Positions 8,148 through 15,468 of a DNA stretch of 32,273 bases are shown here, piece by piece. Below the pieces are notes generated by a model, which ran no database searches, was not told the origin of the DNA, and worked only from the letters and a program-made list of their open reading frames with translations. The number at the start of each line of letters is the position of its first letter. Position 1 is the first letter of the stretch. This DNA is from Treponema sp. GTDB lineage: Bacteria > Spirochaetota > Spirochaetia > Treponematales > Breznakiellaceae. The stretch covers positions 1 to 32,273 of the forward strand of contig JAITEL010000006.1 of the NCBI GenBank assembly GCA_031282065.1. The letters are read 5' to 3'. The translations under genes and the position numbers were made by a program.

Positions 8148-8152
8148 GAATT

Positions 8153-8707
8153 ATGAACACGAATCTTAGTTTTTGGGACAAGGCTCGCTCTTTTCACGGT
8201 CATGCCTGTCCCGGCCTTGCCATCGGTGTAAAGGCTTGCGAGGCTGTTGTGGAAAAGATGGGGATAAGCCCCTCTTTTGATGAGGAACTGGTCTGTATCG
8301 TTGAAAACGATGCCTGCGGCGTTGACGCGATACAGGCTCTGGTCAGTTGTACCTTTGGGAAGGGAAACCTGATTTACAAGAATACGGGAAAAAACGCCTA
8401 CACGTTTTTTGACCGCCAGAAGGGAAAAGCCATGCGCTTTTACTTCAAAAAAAGGATGGCAGACATGGGTATGGAAAGAGACGCGTTTCAGCAGTATCTC
8501 CTCGACGCTCCGGTGGACGAATTGTTTGACTGCAAAGAAGTCGATGGGGAAGCGCCGTCCCATGCCCGGATATTCGCCTCGGTCGCCTGCGAGGAGTGCG
8601 GCGAGTCTGCGGCGGAAAACAAAATCCGCATCCAAAACGGCAAGAAAGTCTGTCTCGACTGCTTCACAAATTACAGCCGTATGATTATTCAGGGAGAAAT
8701 AGCATGA
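8153..8707 (+). CDS. FmdE family protein
   Basis: The 184-residue product carries the FmdE signature. HGHACPG lies at residues 15-21, and ENDACGVDAIQ follows around residues 51-61, then CTFGKGNL. Near the C-terminus ACEECGE and VCLDCF supply four Cys that probably bind zinc. FmdE proteins were named from the molybdenum/tungsten enzyme formylmethanofuran dehydrogenase, but methanofuran genes are absent here and most bacterial members have no proven reaction. Heading an ABC transporter operon suggests handling of a metal or metal cofactor in the cytoplasm. The start is ATG 8153 with a strong AGGAGGAGT site; it is first gene after leader A. The TGA overlaps the next ATG. Family is clear; role is inferred. 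Confidence 0.88.
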   Translation: MNTNLSFWDKARSFHGHACPGLAIGVKACEAVVEKMGISPSFDEELVCIVENDACGVDAIQALVSCTFGKGNLIYKNTGKNAYTFFDRQKGKAMRFYFKKRMADMGMERDAFQQYLLDAPVDELFDCKEVDGEAPSHARIFASVACEECGESAAENKIRIQNGKKVCLDCFTNYSRMIIQGEIA

Positions 8708-9852
8708 AGAGGTTATTCGGAAACAATTATGTTTTGCTTTTTAGTATTCTGGTTTTATCTCCATTGTGTATGTTGTGCCTTGCCGGTTGCAGCAAGAAGA
8801 ACGCTCAGACTGCCTCGTCTGTTTCGGAGAACGATGCCGGGACCAGGATTATCACGGATAAGTTTGGAAGAAAAATAGAAATCCCCCAAACCGTGAAAAC
8901 CATTATCTGTTTGGGCTCCGGTGCGCCGCGTATAGCCGCATATTTGGGAGTCATGGATATGCTGGTTGGCAGTGAGGAGCAGGATGTCAAAAACCTGACC
9001 GTTTTACGGGATTACAATCCCATCTATCATGACGCGTTTGAAAAACTGCCGGTCGCAGGGAGCGGGGGAGGCAGCGGCCAGAACAACGGCTATGCCGAAG
9101 AGATTATTTCGATCGGGCCGGATGTTATTCTTGCCGGTTTTGATAAAGAGCCGGCCGATGAATTGCAGTTCCAGACGGGTATCCCTGTTGTTGCCGTGGG
9201 CTATAGCAGCAACGGTCTTGCTAACGATACCTTTTATGCCTCCATGCGGGTATTTGCCGAGGTTGTCGGGGCACAAGAGCGGTGCGAACAGGTGTTATCT
9301 TTCATTGATAACTGCAAGAAAGATCTGGGCGAACGCACATCAGGCATCCCTGACCGTGAAAAACGGAAAGCCTACACCGGCGCCGTTACTTTCAGCGGAA
9401 GACATGGCTTTAGCGGAACCTATTCCAACTTCGGCCCGTTTACGGTCATTAACGCGTTCAATGTAGCGGACAAGCCCACGGAAGAAGGATATTATGAAGC
9501 CGATCTGGAAAAGATTATCGTTTGGGATCCCGACGTTATTTTTCTGGATCCGGGCAACATGAATCTGGTGAATGAGGAATACGCGGCAAATCCCAACTAT
9601 TTCAAATCTCTGCGCGCCGTGCGGGAGGGGCAGGTTTATACGATGCCGTCTTTTAATAACATGAGCATGAATATTTCATACGCTTTAATGGACGCTTACT
9701 ATGCCGGCATCGTTTTGTTCCCGGAACAATTTGCCGATGTGGATATCGCGAAAAAATCAGAGGAGATATTGACGCTCTTTCTCGGCACAAACACCTACGA
9801 CACGATGGCGGAAGGCGGCCTCTATTACGGAAAGATAATCATAGAAAAGTAA
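8704..9852 (+). CDS. BtuF/FecB-type substrate-binding lipoprotein (operon A)
   Basis: The product is 382 residues. An N-terminal signal peptide ends in the lipobox LCLAGC, so the protein is a lipid-anchored periplasmic binding protein. The body begins DKFGRKIEIPQTVKTIICLG and contains IISIGPDVILAG, typical of the periplasmic_binding_2 fold used for siderophores, haem, cobalamin and, in MolA-like members, molybdate. A flexible GSGGGSGQNNG insert lies near residue 120. The start at 8704 is set by a 4-base ATGA overlap with the FmdE stop; the longer reading frame upstream lies within fmdE-like coding sequence. It should deliver substrate to the permease and ATPase encoded next. Substrate identity is not visible in the sequence. 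Confidence 0.88.
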   Translation: MKRLFGNNYVLLFSILVLSPLCMLCLAGCSKKNAQTASSVSENDAGTRIITDKFGRKIEIPQTVKTIICLGSGAPRIAAYLGVMDMLVGSEEQDVKNLTVLRDYNPIYHDAFEKLPVAGSGGGSGQNNGYAEEIISIGPDVILAGFDKEPADELQFQTGIPVVAVGYSSNGLANDTFYASMRVFAEVVGAQERCEQVLSFIDNCKKDLGERTSGIPDREKRKAYTGAVTFSGRHGFSGTYSNFGPFTVINAFNVADKPTEEGYYEADLEKIIVWDPDVIFLDPGNMNLVNEEYAANPNYFKSLRAVREGQVYTMPSFNNMSMNISYALMDAYYAGIVLFPEQFADVDIAKKSEEILTLFLGTNTYDTMAEGGLYYGKIIIEK

Positions 9853-9868
9853 CAGGAAAGTAACCGAT

Positions 9869-10951
9869 ATGCGCCTTTCTGCCCGTTCCAGTGAAAAAGC
9901 GGCTGAATACAACCGCTATATCAGAAGCAAATGGATTGCTCTGATGGTACTGGCTCTTGTTTTGTTTGCGGTCTGCGTGCTGGCCGTTTCCGTAGGCTCT
10001 TCAGGACTTTCTCTATGGGAGATAGTGAAAGCCCTGTTCGGTCAGGGAACCGTAAAAAGCAGAACCATCATCTGGAATCTGCGTATGCCCCGCGTTGCTG
10101 CCGGAATTGGGGTCGGTATCGCGCTTGCCATGACCGGCTGCGTTATGCAGAATGTCCTCCGCAATCCGCTGGCCTCCGCCTCTACCCTGGGAGTCACTCA
10201 AGGGGCTTCTTTCGGTGCCGCCTTTGCCATTGTGCAACTGGGGGCCGGGGTACAGATAGGCAATGCCGGCGCCGCAGCCGCAATCGCCGTGACCAACCCC
10301 TATATGGTAACGGTCTGCGCGTTCTTGGGCGGCATAGCGACTACGGCGGTCGTCTTGGGTTTATCACGCATCGGCAATGTTACCCCTTATACGATGATAC
10401 TGGCCGGGGTTGCCCTCAGTTCGCTCTTTACCGGCGCGACGACGCTGATTCAGTATTTTGCCGATGATGTGTTGATATCTACCGTTGTCTACTGGACTTT
10501 CGGCAGCCTGGGCCGTGCGGGCTGGCGGGAAATCGCGCTGATTTTCTTGTTCAGCGGACTTGCGTTTTTGTATTTTATCTTCAACCGCTGGAATTATAAC
10601 GCGATGGAAAGCGGTACACCCACCGCAAAAAGCCTGGGCGTACCGGTCGATTCCCTGATTCTCATCAGCATGGTTGTTTGTTCGTTAATATCCGCCGTGT
10701 CGGTTGCTTTTGTGGGCTGCATCAATTTTATCGGCTTAATCGCGCCCCATATAGTCCGCCGGTTTGTTGGAAGCGATTATCGCTTCCTGCTCCCCTGTTC
10801 CGCTCTCATGGGGGCGGTGATTATGATTGCCGCAGATATAGTTTCCCGAATGCTGGTTGCGCCGACTGTTTTGCCGATAGGGGCGTTGACTTCTTTCCTT
10901 GGGGCGCCGCTCTTTTTATATATGATCATAAAAAAAGGAAACATCACATGA
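9869..10951 (+). CDS. FecCD/BtuC-type ABC transporter permease (operon A)
   Basis: The 360-residue protein has about ten membrane segments, the BtuC/FecCD norm. Family marks include RMPRVAAGIGVGIALAMTGC, then RNPLASASTLGVTQGASFGA in the second hydrophobic region. Near the C-terminus CINFIGLIAPHIVRR is followed by LPIGALTSFLGAPLF. It forms the membrane channel for the lipoprotein substrate encoded upstream. The start at ATG 9869 follows AGGAAAG by a normal distance, 16 bp after the previous gene. It ends in an ATGA overlap with the ATPase gene. A/T-ending codons are more common than in thrA or the ribosomal genes, as in the whole operon. Confidence 0.92.
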   Translation: MRLSARSSEKAAEYNRYIRSKWIALMVLALVLFAVCVLAVSVGSSGLSLWEIVKALFGQGTVKSRTIIWNLRMPRVAAGIGVGIALAMTGCVMQNVLRNPLASASTLGVTQGASFGAAFAIVQLGAGVQIGNAGAAAAIAVTNPYMVTVCAFLGGIATTAVVLGLSRIGNVTPYTMILAGVALSSLFTGATTLIQYFADDVLISTVVYWTFGSLGRAGWREIALIFLFSGLAFLYFIFNRWNYNAMESGTPTAKSLGVPVDSLILISMVVCSLISAVSVAFVGCINFIGLIAPHIVRRFVGSDYRFLLPCSALMGAVIMIAADIVSRMLVAPTVLPIGALTSFLGAPLFLYMIIKKGNIT

Positions 10952-11697
10952 TACAAATCAGAAATATTTCTTTTTCTTATGGCGGAAATGAGGTTTTGAG
11001 AAACATCAGTTTCGATGTTCAACCCGGGGAATGTGTTGGAATTCTGGGGAATAACGGGGCGGGAAAGAGTACGCTTATTACCTGTCTGAATAAAATCCTC
11101 ACACCAAAGACCGGAGAGATTTATATGAACAACCGGGATGTTCTGAAAATGGGACGGTTGGAAACAGCCCGCAGCATATCTTATGTGGCGCAAAAGAATG
11201 AGTTAAGCCACATGACCGTTTTCGACTGCGTATTGTTGGGCAGAAAGCCTTATATTAAGTGGTCGTTATCCACAGAGGACATTAATCTTTGTGATTCGAT
11301 GATCGAACAGGTAGGGCTTGCACACTTTAAACTACGCTATATACATGAACTTTCAGGCGGCGAACTGCAAAAAGTTATGCTGGCAAGGGCATTTGTCCAG
11401 CAGCCGCAATTATTGCTCCTGGATGAACCGACCAGTAATCTTGATCCAAAGAACCAATATGAAATGCTGTCGTTGGTCCGGCGGATGGTGCAGGAGCGGA
11501 ATATCACCACGCTTATTGTCATTCATGATTTGAATCTGGCATTGCGTTACTGTGATAAGTTTTTATTTATCAGGGAAGGCGTTGTCTACCGGTATGGCGA
11601 TGAGTCAATCATAACGGAAGAAACGATACATACTGTTTATGGCATTAAAGCTGTGGTCACCGAGGTCAACGGGAGAAAAATAATTATCATTGGCTGA
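10948..11697 (+). CDS. FecE/BtuD-type ABC transporter ATPase (operon A)
   Basis: The 249-residue protein has a complete set of ABC ATPase motifs. Walker A is GNNGAGKST (34-42), the Q-loop is VAQKN, the signature is LSGGE near 137, Walker B is LLLLDEPTSNLD, and the switch His lies in VIHDLN. It powers the permease encoded directly upstream. ATG 10948 overlaps the preceding stop by ATGA, which overrules the longer reading frame beginning inside the permease gene. The four genes 8153-11697 form one operon of type FmdE, binding protein, permease, ATPase. An ATPase fragment (11701-11798) follows directly, a relic of duplication or recombination. Confidence 0.93.
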   Translation: MIQIRNISFSYGGNEVLRNISFDVQPGECVGILGNNGAGKSTLITCLNKILTPKTGEIYMNNRDVLKMGRLETARSISYVAQKNELSHMTVFDCVLLGRKPYIKWSLSTEDINLCDSMIEQVGLAHFKLRYIHELSGGELQKVMLARAFVQQPQLLLLDEPTSNLDPKNQYEMLSLVRRMVQERNITTLIVIHDLNLALRYCDKFLFIREGVVYRYGDESIITEETIHTVYGIKAVVTEVNGRKIIIIG

Positions 11698-11700
11698 AAA

Positions 11701-11798
11701 AAATGATGTTTGCACAAAATCCCAAAGTGATACTTCTGGACGAACCGACCGGCAATCTTGATGTGAAAACCCATCGGCTTTTTACATCGGGCGGTTAG
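11701..11798 (+). pseudogene. Fragment of a second ABC ATPase (Walker B region)
   Basis: From ATG 11703 the frame reads 31 codons containing QNPKVILLDEPTGNLDVKTH and then a stop at 11796. That is the Walker B and D-loop of an ABC ATPase, with nothing of Walker A or the signature. The intact operon A ATPase has SNLD where this has GNLD, so the piece comes from a different paralogue. It lies 3 bases after the intact gene and before leader B. Confidence 0.75.
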
Positions 11799-11845
11799 GA
11801 AATCCTGATAGGCAAACGCCTATCTCTTATCTCGAAAATACCCTC

Positions 11846-11874
11846 TTGACAAAAAAACGAAGCCCGTTTATCAT
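11846..11874 (+). promoter_or_regulatory. Promoter of operon B (methyltransferase-ferredoxin)
   Basis: TTGACA (11846-11851), a 17-bp spacer and TATCAT (11869-11874) form a good sigma-70-type promoter. The predicted start near 11881 coincides with the first leader hairpin. Confidence 0.7.
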
Positions 11875-11880
11875 GATAAT

Positions 11881-12048
11881 CACGGCATGAAGCCGTCCGC
11901 CCTCAACCGAGCGCGTTACATTGAATCTGCGTTTTTACCTGTCGAACCGTCCCACGAAGGGATAACCGGGCTTGTTTCCTAAAGAAACGTCCTCGCCGGA
12001 GATGAACTCTCGTTTTTTATGTTTTAATGGTTATCCCAGAAAGGAGAG
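11881..12048 (+). promoter_or_regulatory. Structured leader RNA B (riboswitch-like, Moco-type candidate)
   Basis: Hairpins are as follows. ACGGC/GCCGT closes over ATGAA (11882-11896). TCCC/GGGA closes over ACGAA (11950-11962), with flanking CCG and CGG able to extend it. GTTTC/GAAAC closes over CTAAA (11974-11988). GGAG/CTCT closes over ATGAA (11998-12010), followed by TTTTTT (12013-12018), so this last hairpin could also act as a weak terminator. CTCTC (12007-12011) is complementary to GAGAG (12044-12048) in the ribosome-binding site. Confidence 0.6.
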
Positions 12049-12057
12049 GTGTATCTT

Positions 12058-12807
12058 ATGGAAAAATCGGTTATTCAGCACAGTATCGAAGCCTATTGGT
12101 CTGCTATGGCGCCCTATTTCAGTACCATGATTCAGCAGGATCTTAACCTGCATGGTAGCTCTGTATGGCTGCAAACCATCGTGAAGCATGCTCCGAAAAG
12201 GGCTGCTATGGATGTGTTAGATGTGGGAGCAGGGCCCGGATTTTTTTCGATTATCTTGAGCAAGGCCGGTAACCGGGTGATAGGTATTGATTGCAGCGGG
12301 GAAATGCTGAAAGAAGCCCGGGCGAACGCGGATGCCCGGATGGTAAACCCCCTGTTCCTGAAAATGGACAGCCACAGCATGGGATTTCCCGATAACTGTT
12401 TTGACCTTGTGGTCAGTAGGGATGTAACCTGGAATTTGTATGATCCGGAGGAAGCATATAAGGAATGGAAACGGGTGCTGCGTCCCGGCGGCAGGATACT
12501 CATCTTTGACGCCCATTACGGCAGATACTGCGTTGATGGAGTTCATCTGAAATACATGAATAAGCTGTTCCTCAGCGACAAACTGCGCCCTGCCTGGGAT
12601 ATATCCGCCCTTTCGCTTCTTGGTATGGATGTGTATACCGATACTGATGTGGACCGCGAGTTGTATACCTCACAGGATAAGCGGTTGCATGCCGCGGAGC
12701 CCCGGTTTATGGTAGCAGCAGAAAAAAGGCTTGAGGTGGTAAAAAGCACGCATACCTTTTGTACCGGTTCATGGAACATTACCCAAACGAAAATACGTTG
12801 GGATTAA
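12058..12807 (+). CDS. Class I SAM-dependent methyltransferase
   Basis: The product is 249 residues with the Methyltransf_11 (UbiE/BioC-like) fold. Motif I is VLDVGAGPGFFS around residues 53-64, the acidic residue after strand 2 is in IGIDCSGEML, and LRPGGRILIFD marks motif III. It transfers a methyl group from SAM to an unknown acceptor. GTG 12049 lies in frame, but ATG 12058 is chosen because AAGGAGAGG (12041-12049) then has normal spacing. Leader B controls it, and the ferredoxin gene follows after about 70 bp. Linkage to FmdE and metal transporters by a shared leader type suggests action on a cofactor, metallophore or corrinoid. That is inference; family membership alone does not give the substrate. 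Confidence 0.85.
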   Translation: MEKSVIQHSIEAYWSAMAPYFSTMIQQDLNLHGSSVWLQTIVKHAPKRAAMDVLDVGAGPGFFSIILSKAGNRVIGIDCSGEMLKEARANADARMVNPLFLKMDSHSMGFPDNCFDLVVSRDVTWNLYDPEEAYKEWKRVLRPGGRILIFDAHYGRYCVDGVHLKYMNKLFLSDKLRPAWDISALSLLGMDVYTDTDVDRELYTSQDKRLHAAEPRFMVAAEKRLEVVKSTHTFCTGSWNITQTKIRWD

Positions 12808-12877
12808 CCTAATCATGGAAAGGGGAGACGGGCATCCGGCATCCCCTTTCCTCAAATCACTTTTGAGAGGAGTAACG

Positions 12878-13282
12878 ATGAAAAGATTAGCGGTAAAAGA
12901 CGCTTCGGCTTGCATGACCTGTCTTACATGCGAGATGGCCTGCGCCCAGGCTTTTTATAAGACAGAGAACCCTATCGAACAAGACCTTTCGTGTATCCAC
13001 ATCGGTCAGAAAAACGGCAAGCCTAAGATTACCCTGTGTGTTCAGTGCGGAAAATGCGCCAAATCCTGTCCTGAAGATGCAATCAAGGCGAATCCATCAG
13101 GTGTTTTTCTGGTTAGCAAGAAACTATGCAAAAACTGCGGCAAGTGCGCGGAAGCCTGTCCCTTCAAAGTAATCGTCCAGTCGAAAAACGCCGCCGCGAT
13201 AAGCAAGTGTATCGCTTGCGGTATCTGCGCCAAAGTCTGCCCGCAGGACATCCTATACATAAAATCAGATGTGATGGCGTGA
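12878..13282 (+). CDS. Four-cluster [4Fe-4S] ferredoxin (HycB/CooF-like)
   Basis: The 134-residue protein has sixteen Cys in four CX2CX2CX3C-type motifs at residues 12-22, 54-64, 84-94 and 111-121, plus Cys39. Four [4Fe-4S] clusters are expected. This is the layout of electron-transfer subunits such as HycB, HydN and CooF, and of ferredoxin partners of molybdenum/tungsten oxidoreductases. It is cytoplasmic, with no signal peptide. ATG 12878 has GAGAGGAGT directly upstream; the alternative ATG 12815 has no ribosome site. It is the second gene of operon B. The catalytic partner is not in this window. An electron-carrier role is secure; which enzyme it serves is not. Confidence 0.9.
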   Translation: MKRLAVKDASACMTCLTCEMACAQAFYKTENPIEQDLSCIHIGQKNGKPKITLCVQCGKCAKSCPEDAIKANPSGVFLVSKKLCKNCGKCAEACPFKVIVQSKNAAAISKCIACGICAKVCPQDILYIKSDVMA

Positions 13283-13329
13283 AGACAAACAATGAGAACA
13301 CTTTGCTGACAGATGCCTTCGATCCCCGC

Positions 13330-13357
13330 TTGACAAAAACAAGCGTCCTTATATTAT
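13330..13357 (+). promoter_or_regulatory. Promoter of operon C
   Basis: TTGACA (13330-13335), a 16-bp spacer and TATTAT (13352-13357) form a good sigma-70-type promoter. An overlapping TATACT (13355-13360) is a less well spaced alternative. Confidence 0.7.
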
Positions 13358-13363
13358 ACTACC

Positions 13364-13543
13364 CTAGGGCCGGCAGGAAAACCTCATGTTTCCCTGCCGA
13401 CCCTGCTTGTGGTATCCCACGAAGGGATTACAAGAGCGTGAAGCCTTTTCTTTTTACCCGCCCTTGTTCCATGAAGGAACAAACGGAAATACGAAGCGGT
13501 ATTTCTGTTCGGAGATGAACTCCCGCCATTAACTATTGGAGTT
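13364..13543 (+). promoter_or_regulatory. Structured leader RNA C (riboswitch-like, Moco-type candidate)
   Basis: Hairpins are as follows. GGCAGGAAA pairs with TTTCCCTGCC (13372-13398). CTTGT..ATCCC/GGGAT..ACAAG closes over ACGAA (13406-13434). TTGTTCC/GGAACAA closes over ATGAA (13464-13482). GAAATAC/GTATTTC is at 13486-13505. GGAG/CTCC closes over ATGAA (13511-13523). AACTCC (13518-13523) is fully complementary to the ribosome site GGAGTT (13538-13543). This is the best-formed of the three leaders. Confidence 0.65.
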
Positions 13544-13551
13544 TTGATACC

Positions 13552-14619
13552 GTGCATTCGTTTATAAAACATCACTTTCAGCCTGCAAGAAGAAGCATGG
13601 GCATTGTCGTCCCCCTGCTGGCAGCGGCGGTGTTCCTGTCGCTTGTCCTTTGTGTGGGTCTCGGTCCGGTGAAGGTGCCGCCTCTTTCAACGGCAAAGAT
13701 CATCGTGAGCTCTATACCGGGCGTGGAAGGCCTGGTCGGCCATACCTGGACACGGCTTGAGGAAAACATCGTGCGGGGCTTACGGCTGCCCCGTGTTCTC
13801 CTGGGGCTTATCGTGGGAGCCTCCCTCGCGGTTACCGGCGTTACCATGCAGGCCCTGGTGAGGAATCAGCTTGCAGACCCCTTTATCCTGGGGGTGTCCT
13901 CGGGCGCAGCAGCGGCCGCTACCCTGGGCATGCTTTTCGGTGTTTTCTCATTCTTGGGAACCTACTCGCTTTCCATCAGTGCCTTCATCGGTTCGGCGAT
14001 TACCATTATTTTTGTCTACATCATAGCGAGGGTGCGGGGGCGGATAAACATCACCCAGCTTCTGCTCTCCGGCGTTGCGGTCTCCATGATCATGGACGGC
14101 GTTACCCGGATCATTACCCTTTCCGCGCCCAACGCGCTGGGCTTGCATAACGCGACGTTCTGGATGTCGGGGAGTCTTGCCGGGGCTCGCTGGGCCTATC
14201 TCACCCTTCCTTTTGCCGTCCTCATCGTCTGCATGACCGTTCTTATGGTTAATTACCGTACGCTGAACCTGCTCCTGCTGGGCGATGAAAGCGCCGGCAC
14301 CTTGGGTGTCAATGTCAGGAGGGCACAGAAAACGCTGGTGCTGGTAGCCTCGCTTATGGCGGGAACCACCATTGCGGTAAGCGGCACCATCGGCTTTGTC
14401 GGGCTTATGGTGCCTCACTTCAGCCGTCTCCTCATCGGCGCGGACCACAAACGGGTGCTGCCGGTGGCGGCGCTTTCCGGCGGCATCCTCGTTATCTGGG
14501 TTGATGTGGCGGCGCGGACGCTGCTTGCGCCTGAAGAACTGCCGGTAGGCATACTCACGGCGATTATCGGCGGGCCGCTTTTCATCTTTCTCCTGAAGCG
14601 CAAAACCGGGGGAATATAA
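13552..14619 (+). CDS. FecCD/BtuC-type ABC transporter permease (operon C)
   Basis: The 355-residue permease has about ten membrane segments. Diagnostic stretches are LRLPRVLLGLIVGASLAVTG, RNQLADPFILGVSSGAAAAA, GTIGFVGLMVPHFSRLLIGA and LPVGILTAIIGGPLF. It is a paralogue of the operon A permease but is clearly diverged and more GC-rich, so this is a second transporter and not a recent copy. The start is GTG 13552, downstream of GGAG at 13538-13541; no ATG in frame fits better. The ribosome site can be masked by the leader (AACTCC pairing). It is translationally linked to the ATPase gene through TAATG. Confidence 0.92.
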   Translation: MHSFIKHHFQPARRSMGIVVPLLAAAVFLSLVLCVGLGPVKVPPLSTAKIIVSSIPGVEGLVGHTWTRLEENIVRGLRLPRVLLGLIVGASLAVTGVTMQALVRNQLADPFILGVSSGAAAAATLGMLFGVFSFLGTYSLSISAFIGSAITIIFVYIIARVRGRINITQLLLSGVAVSMIMDGVTRIITLSAPNALGLHNATFWMSGSLAGARWAYLTLPFAVLIVCMTVLMVNYRTLNLLLLGDESAGTLGVNVRRAQKTLVLVASLMAGTTIAVSGTIGFVGLMVPHFSRLLIGADHKRVLPVAALSGGILVIWVDVAARTLLAPEELPVGILTAIIGGPLFIFLLKRKTGGI

Positions 14620-15443
14620 TGGCGGAAACACGGCTGGAAATAAACAACCTGCAATTTTCATACACCGACACCGTTACCATTGAAAACATAAGGCTTACTG
14701 TACAAAAAGGTGAATTTATCGGCATCATCGGTCCGAACGGCTGCGGAAAGTCAACGCTGCTCAAAAACATCTACCGGGCGCTTGTCCCTGACAGCGGTTC
14801 CATCACCCTCGACGGCAAGAATATGGTGAGGATGCCCTACCGGGAAACCGCGCTGAAACTTGCCGTCGTCGGCCAGGAAAACGAGGTGCCTTTTGATTTT
14901 CTGGTTGAGGAGATTGTCGCTATGGGGCGCAGCCCCCATAAAAAGCTCTTCGACCCGGACACCGCAGAGGACGCTCAGATTGTGCACCACGCCCTCGAAC
15001 ATTTAGGCATGGCGGATATGGCAAAACGAAACTACCGGAACCTTTCGGGCGGTGAAAAACAGCGGGTGCTGATAGCCCGGGTCATCGCCCAGGAATCGGA
15101 TTTTCTCATTCTCGATGAACCGACCAACCATCTTGACGTGAGCTATCAGATTCAGATCTTTGATTTTGTGAAGCGCCGCAGCGCCGAAGTAGGCGTGACG
15201 GTGCTTTCGGCCATTCACGATCTTAACATGGCCTCTCTCTACTGCGACCGCCTTTATGTACTGAAGGAAGGCCGGGTGGTACTTTCTGGAACGCCAGAAG
15301 AAGTACTGACCCCGGAGCGCATTTTTTCGATTTACGGCGTACGCTGCGAAACCGCGGTTCACCGGGTAACGGGCAAGCCGGTCATCACCTACATACCGGA
15401 AAAGATTTATTTTTCCCCCCGTGGTGAACGCGGGGAAAAATGA
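14619..15443 (+). CDS. FecE/BtuD-type ABC transporter ATPase (operon C)
   Basis: The product is 274 residues. Walker A is GPNGCGKST (38-46), the Q-loop VVGQENEVPFDF, the signature LSGGEKQRV, Walker B LILDEPTNHLD and the switch His AIHDLN. It is the energy-coupling subunit for the permease encoded just upstream. The ATG shares one base with the upstream stop. The C-terminal extension after about residue 245 (VTGKPVITYIPEKIYFSPRG) is also found in family members that import iron chelates, cobalamin or molybdate, so it does not decide the substrate. The binding lipoprotein gene starts 25 bp downstream. Confidence 0.93.
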   Translation: MAETRLEINNLQFSYTDTVTIENIRLTVQKGEFIGIIGPNGCGKSTLLKNIYRALVPDSGSITLDGKNMVRMPYRETALKLAVVGQENEVPFDFLVEEIVAMGRSPHKKLFDPDTAEDAQIVHHALEHLGMADMAKRNYRNLSGGEKQRVLIARVIAQESDFLILDEPTNHLDVSYQIQIFDFVKRRSAEVGVTVLSAIHDLNMASLYCDRLYVLKEGRVVLSGTPEEVLTPERIFSIYGVRCETAVHRVTGKPVITYIPEKIYFSPRGERGEK

Positions 15444-15468
15444 TTTTTATATATTCTTTGGAGGATTT

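Noticed and set aside
12815-12877. Longer ferredoxin start at ATG 12815
   Set aside because: No ribosome site precedes it, while GAGAGGAGT precedes ATG 12878.
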